A DNA stretch of 64,000 bases, taken from an uncultured Sphingorhabdus sp. (lineage in GTDB: Bacteria > Pseudomonadota > Alphaproteobacteria > Sphingomonadales > Sphingomonadaceae). How positions within the stretch are numbered: the stretch's first letter is position 1; every line of letters starts with the position of its first letter. Positions 62,041 through 64,000 of the stretch are shown here, piece by piece. The notes below the pieces were generated by a model that saw nothing but the letters and a program-made list of their open reading frames with translations, was not told the DNA's origin and ran no database searches. The stretch lies in NCBI GenBank assembly GCA_947501885.1, contig CANMXN010000002.1, forward strand, positions 124,001 to 188,000, read 5' to 3'. The position numbers were made by a program, and so were the translations under genes.

Positions 62041-64000
62041 TTACTCAAAAATCTCCGCAGATGATAATCCTGCAACCAATGTATAATCCAGTGGTTCCGT
62101 CCAATCTTGCTCATCGACATCCCAAACAGCAAGAGCATGGCGGTATACGGCAATAGAAGTCTGCACGATCTCATTCGCTTCAATATCAACCTTTTTAAAC
62201 GCAACAAGCTTACGCAGCGGCATATCCTCTATGCCAGCTAGCTCGGCAGGTGCTTCAGCGTAGATTTGCAGCACCGTCCTTGTAGGCCTGCTAGATATAT
62301 TACGTGCCGTGATTGTTACCATCGCGGCTATATCCTCAATAACATCCTCTTTTGTGATCGACACTGCATCAATTTGTACATCTCCATAACCAAGACCAAA
62401 ACCAAAAGGAGCAAGCGACGCAACCTCCTTTTTGTCGTACCAACGATGACCAACCAACCGTTTTTCGCCATATTCCATTTGACCATTTTTACCAGGATAG
62501 TATGAAAAGGCAGGATGATCTTTTATATGTTTGGGCCACGTAAAGGGAAGACGACCAGATGGTTCGCACTTACCACTTATCACATCAGCCAAAGCATTAC
62601 CCATTTCTTCACCCAAAAACCAAGCAACCAGCATAGTCTTTGCTTTTTCATACCAAGGCATAGCGACAGGCGCGCCAACATTCATGATAATTATTGTATC
62701 AGGGTTTGCTGCTAACACGGCTTCAGCCAGAACATCTTGCTCACCCGGTAGCTTCAGCGTTTCACGGTCATGGCCTTCGCTTTCCCAATCAGCATTAGAA
62801 CCCAAAATAAGGATGGTAACATCACTATCAAGCGCGGCTTGCACTGCTCGAGATATTTGTTCTTCAGAGTTTTCTATTTTCTCAATACCAAACTGTAGGC
62901 CAGCCACTGGCATTATTGCAGGGCGCAAATATTCGATAATTACGGTATAGTCACAGCCTTTCTCAAATTGAAACTCCGCACGTTGTTCTTTACTACCAAA
63001 ACCAAAATAACTCTCGCCTGGTGTAAAATTATTCCAATTATCAATAATGACTTTATCATCGATCAACATTCGGCTCGGGCCTGCACTAAACAACCCCAGC
63101 ATATATTCGCCACTATCTTCTGCGCGATAGATACCCGTAATACGGCTAGTAGAGTCCCCTTCACCCCTTAAACTCTTGAAATTATCCATTGATAGCATTT
63201 GTGAAGATTGCATATAATCAACATGTGCAGGCTCTTGAGTGAAGTCAGGGCCCGCAAATATTTCGCGTAGAAAACATCCATTCGTACCATTCGGCGCCGT
63301 AATAGCCGCAGACTTAAATAATGGGAGGTACTTATAATTTGTGCAACCTCGTTCATAGCGAATATTAATGCCCGCATAAGCCGCTTGCAGAGCATCAAGG
63401 GGATGAGATGGGGGATGGCTGTTCACAAAAGAACTACCTCCTCCCATAATCTGACCAACTTCTGCATTAGGTCCGATTATAGCAAGCGAGCTGATATCCT
63501 GCGGGCTAAGTGGTAAAGTATAATTATCATTTTTTAATAACACTATGGCCTCTGCCCCTGCGCGCCGAATTAAGTCTCGATGTGCAGGATTATCGATACT
63601 ATTTTCAGGCCCTAATGCTTCATTCGGTGCAACGCCCGTACGCTCGATTAGGTGCAATATTCGATCTATTTTATCATTAATTTCAGCTTCAATTACGCTT
63701 CCATCAGTGACTTTGCTTGCTAATTGATCACCCCATATTCGCGTTGGTCCTGGCATTTCAAGATCAAGGCCGCCATTAGCATCCCTCACACAATCACGAG
63801 CGGCAAACCAATCGCTCACAATCACACCATCAAAACCCCAATTATCTTTAAGCAGACCAATATTAAGCGCGCGATGCGAACAAGCCTGCACACCATTAAT
63901 CGCATTATAAGAGGCCATGATCATCCATGGCTTCGCTTCCTTTACCACGCGCTCAAAAGGGTAAAGATATATTTCATGCAATGTCGCAGCGTCAATATTG
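62041..64000 (-). CDS. GH3 beta-glucosidase with PA14-like insert (5' end outside window)
   Basis: At least 650 residues; the frame continues past the right edge, since the bases before the first candidate start (a TTG) read in frame as a normal GH3 segment (NIDAAT-LHEIYLYPFE). The nucleophile aspartate is in FDGVIVSDWFAARDC. GAEAIVLLKNDNYTLPL, IGPNAEVGQIMGGGS and GNADWESEGHDRETLKLPGEQ are typical GH3 features, and the central part (about 255-370; GIYRAEDSGEYMLGLFSAGPSRMLIDD) looks like a PA14 insert. A fibronectin-III-like domain ends the protein. It should remove glucose or related sugars from beta-linked saccharides. Confidence 0.9.
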   Translation of the reverse strand, partial: NIDAATLHEIYLYPFERVVKEAKPWMIMASYNAINGVQACSHRALNIGLLKDNWGFDGVIVSDWFAARDCVRDANGGLDLEMPGPTRIWGDQLASKVTDGSVIEAEINDKIDRILHLIERTGVAPNEALGPENSIDNPAHRDLIRRAGAEAIVLLKNDNYTLPLSPQDISSLAIIGPNAEVGQIMGGGSSFVNSHPPSHPLDALQAAYAGINIRYERGCTNYKYLPLFKSAAITAPNGTNGCFLREIFAGPDFTQEPAHVDYMQSSQMLSMDNFKSLRGEGDSTSRITGIYRAEDSGEYMLGLFSAGPSRMLIDDKVIIDNWNNFTPGESYFGFGSKEQRAEFQFEKGCDYTVIIEYLRPAIMPVAGLQFGIEKIENSEEQISRAVQAALDSDVTILILGSNADWESEGHDRETLKLPGEQDVLAEAVLAANPDTIIIMNVGAPVAMPWYEKAKTMLVAWFLGEEMGNALADVISGKCEPSGRLPFTWPKHIKDHPAFSYYPGKNGQMEYGEKRLVGHRWYDKKEVASLAPFGFGLGYGDVQIDAVSITKEDVIEDIAAMVTITARNISSRPTRTVLQIYAEAPAELAGIEDMPLRKLVAFKKVDIEANEIVQTSIAVYRHALAVWDVDEQDWTEPLDYTLVAGLSSAEIFE

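Overview
The window looks like a chromosomal piece of an AT-rich alphaproteobacterium, most probably a Sphingomonadales member. The supporting signs are the ftsK-lolA-xthA-ribA neighbourhood, the purD/xseA divergent pair, a DksA with only one zinc-finger cysteine, a DUF2093 protein, ccmAB, a PEP-CTERM-like surface protein and a TonB receptor with STN domain beside FecI/FecR. The species cannot be told from sequence reading alone.

Positions 1-39959 are mostly ordinary chromosome. In order they hold an MFS transporter tail; an L,D-transpeptidase, ribA, xthA, lolA and ftsK block on the minus strand; a ubiquinone-type FAD monooxygenase; envelope genes (two OmpA-domain proteins, a CNNM/CBS protein, a VWA protein); a membrane-anchored histone-like protein with a 31-residue membrane peptide encoded just upstream; purD/xseA with overlapping divergent start codons; an M23 peptidase; surE-serS; a serine/glycine repeat protein; dksA; a PilZ protein; pgl and zwf (first steps of the Entner-Doudoroff route); mobA; a YbaK-type editing protein; a Baeyer-Villiger-type monooxygenase; M17 and NlpC/P60 peptidases; argC; map; a CinA-type protein; ccmAB; phhB; an SDR; an AlkA-type glycosylase; and rlmB. 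A plus-strand hairpin with a U-run at 26432 marks a possible small RNA.

Positions 39960-62038 form an accretion island at tRNA-Tyr(GTA). The last bases of the tRNA plus two flanking bases (19 bp, 40029-40047) recur exactly at 56378-56396, bounding a 16.3-kb element. It starts with a tyrosine integrase and carries a broken D12-type adenine methylase, a tightly overlapping three-gene TIGR04255 cassette behind a promoter with a large dyad, an XRE repressor, a serine resolvase, an HNH-like protein, a remnant with iteron-like repeats, a very large autotransporter, and a divergent ECF sigma/Ser-Thr kinase pair. A third, degenerate copy of the tRNA end lies at 62009-62038. Between the second and third copies sits a complete sigma/anti-sigma/TonB receptor (FecI-FecR-TBDT) module without an integrase, which looks like an older element. 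Paired TGYTACA-N5-TGYTACA repeats near these junctions look like integrase arm sites.

The window ends inside a GH3 beta-glucosidase (62041 to the right edge, minus strand), where chromosome or another accessory region resumes.
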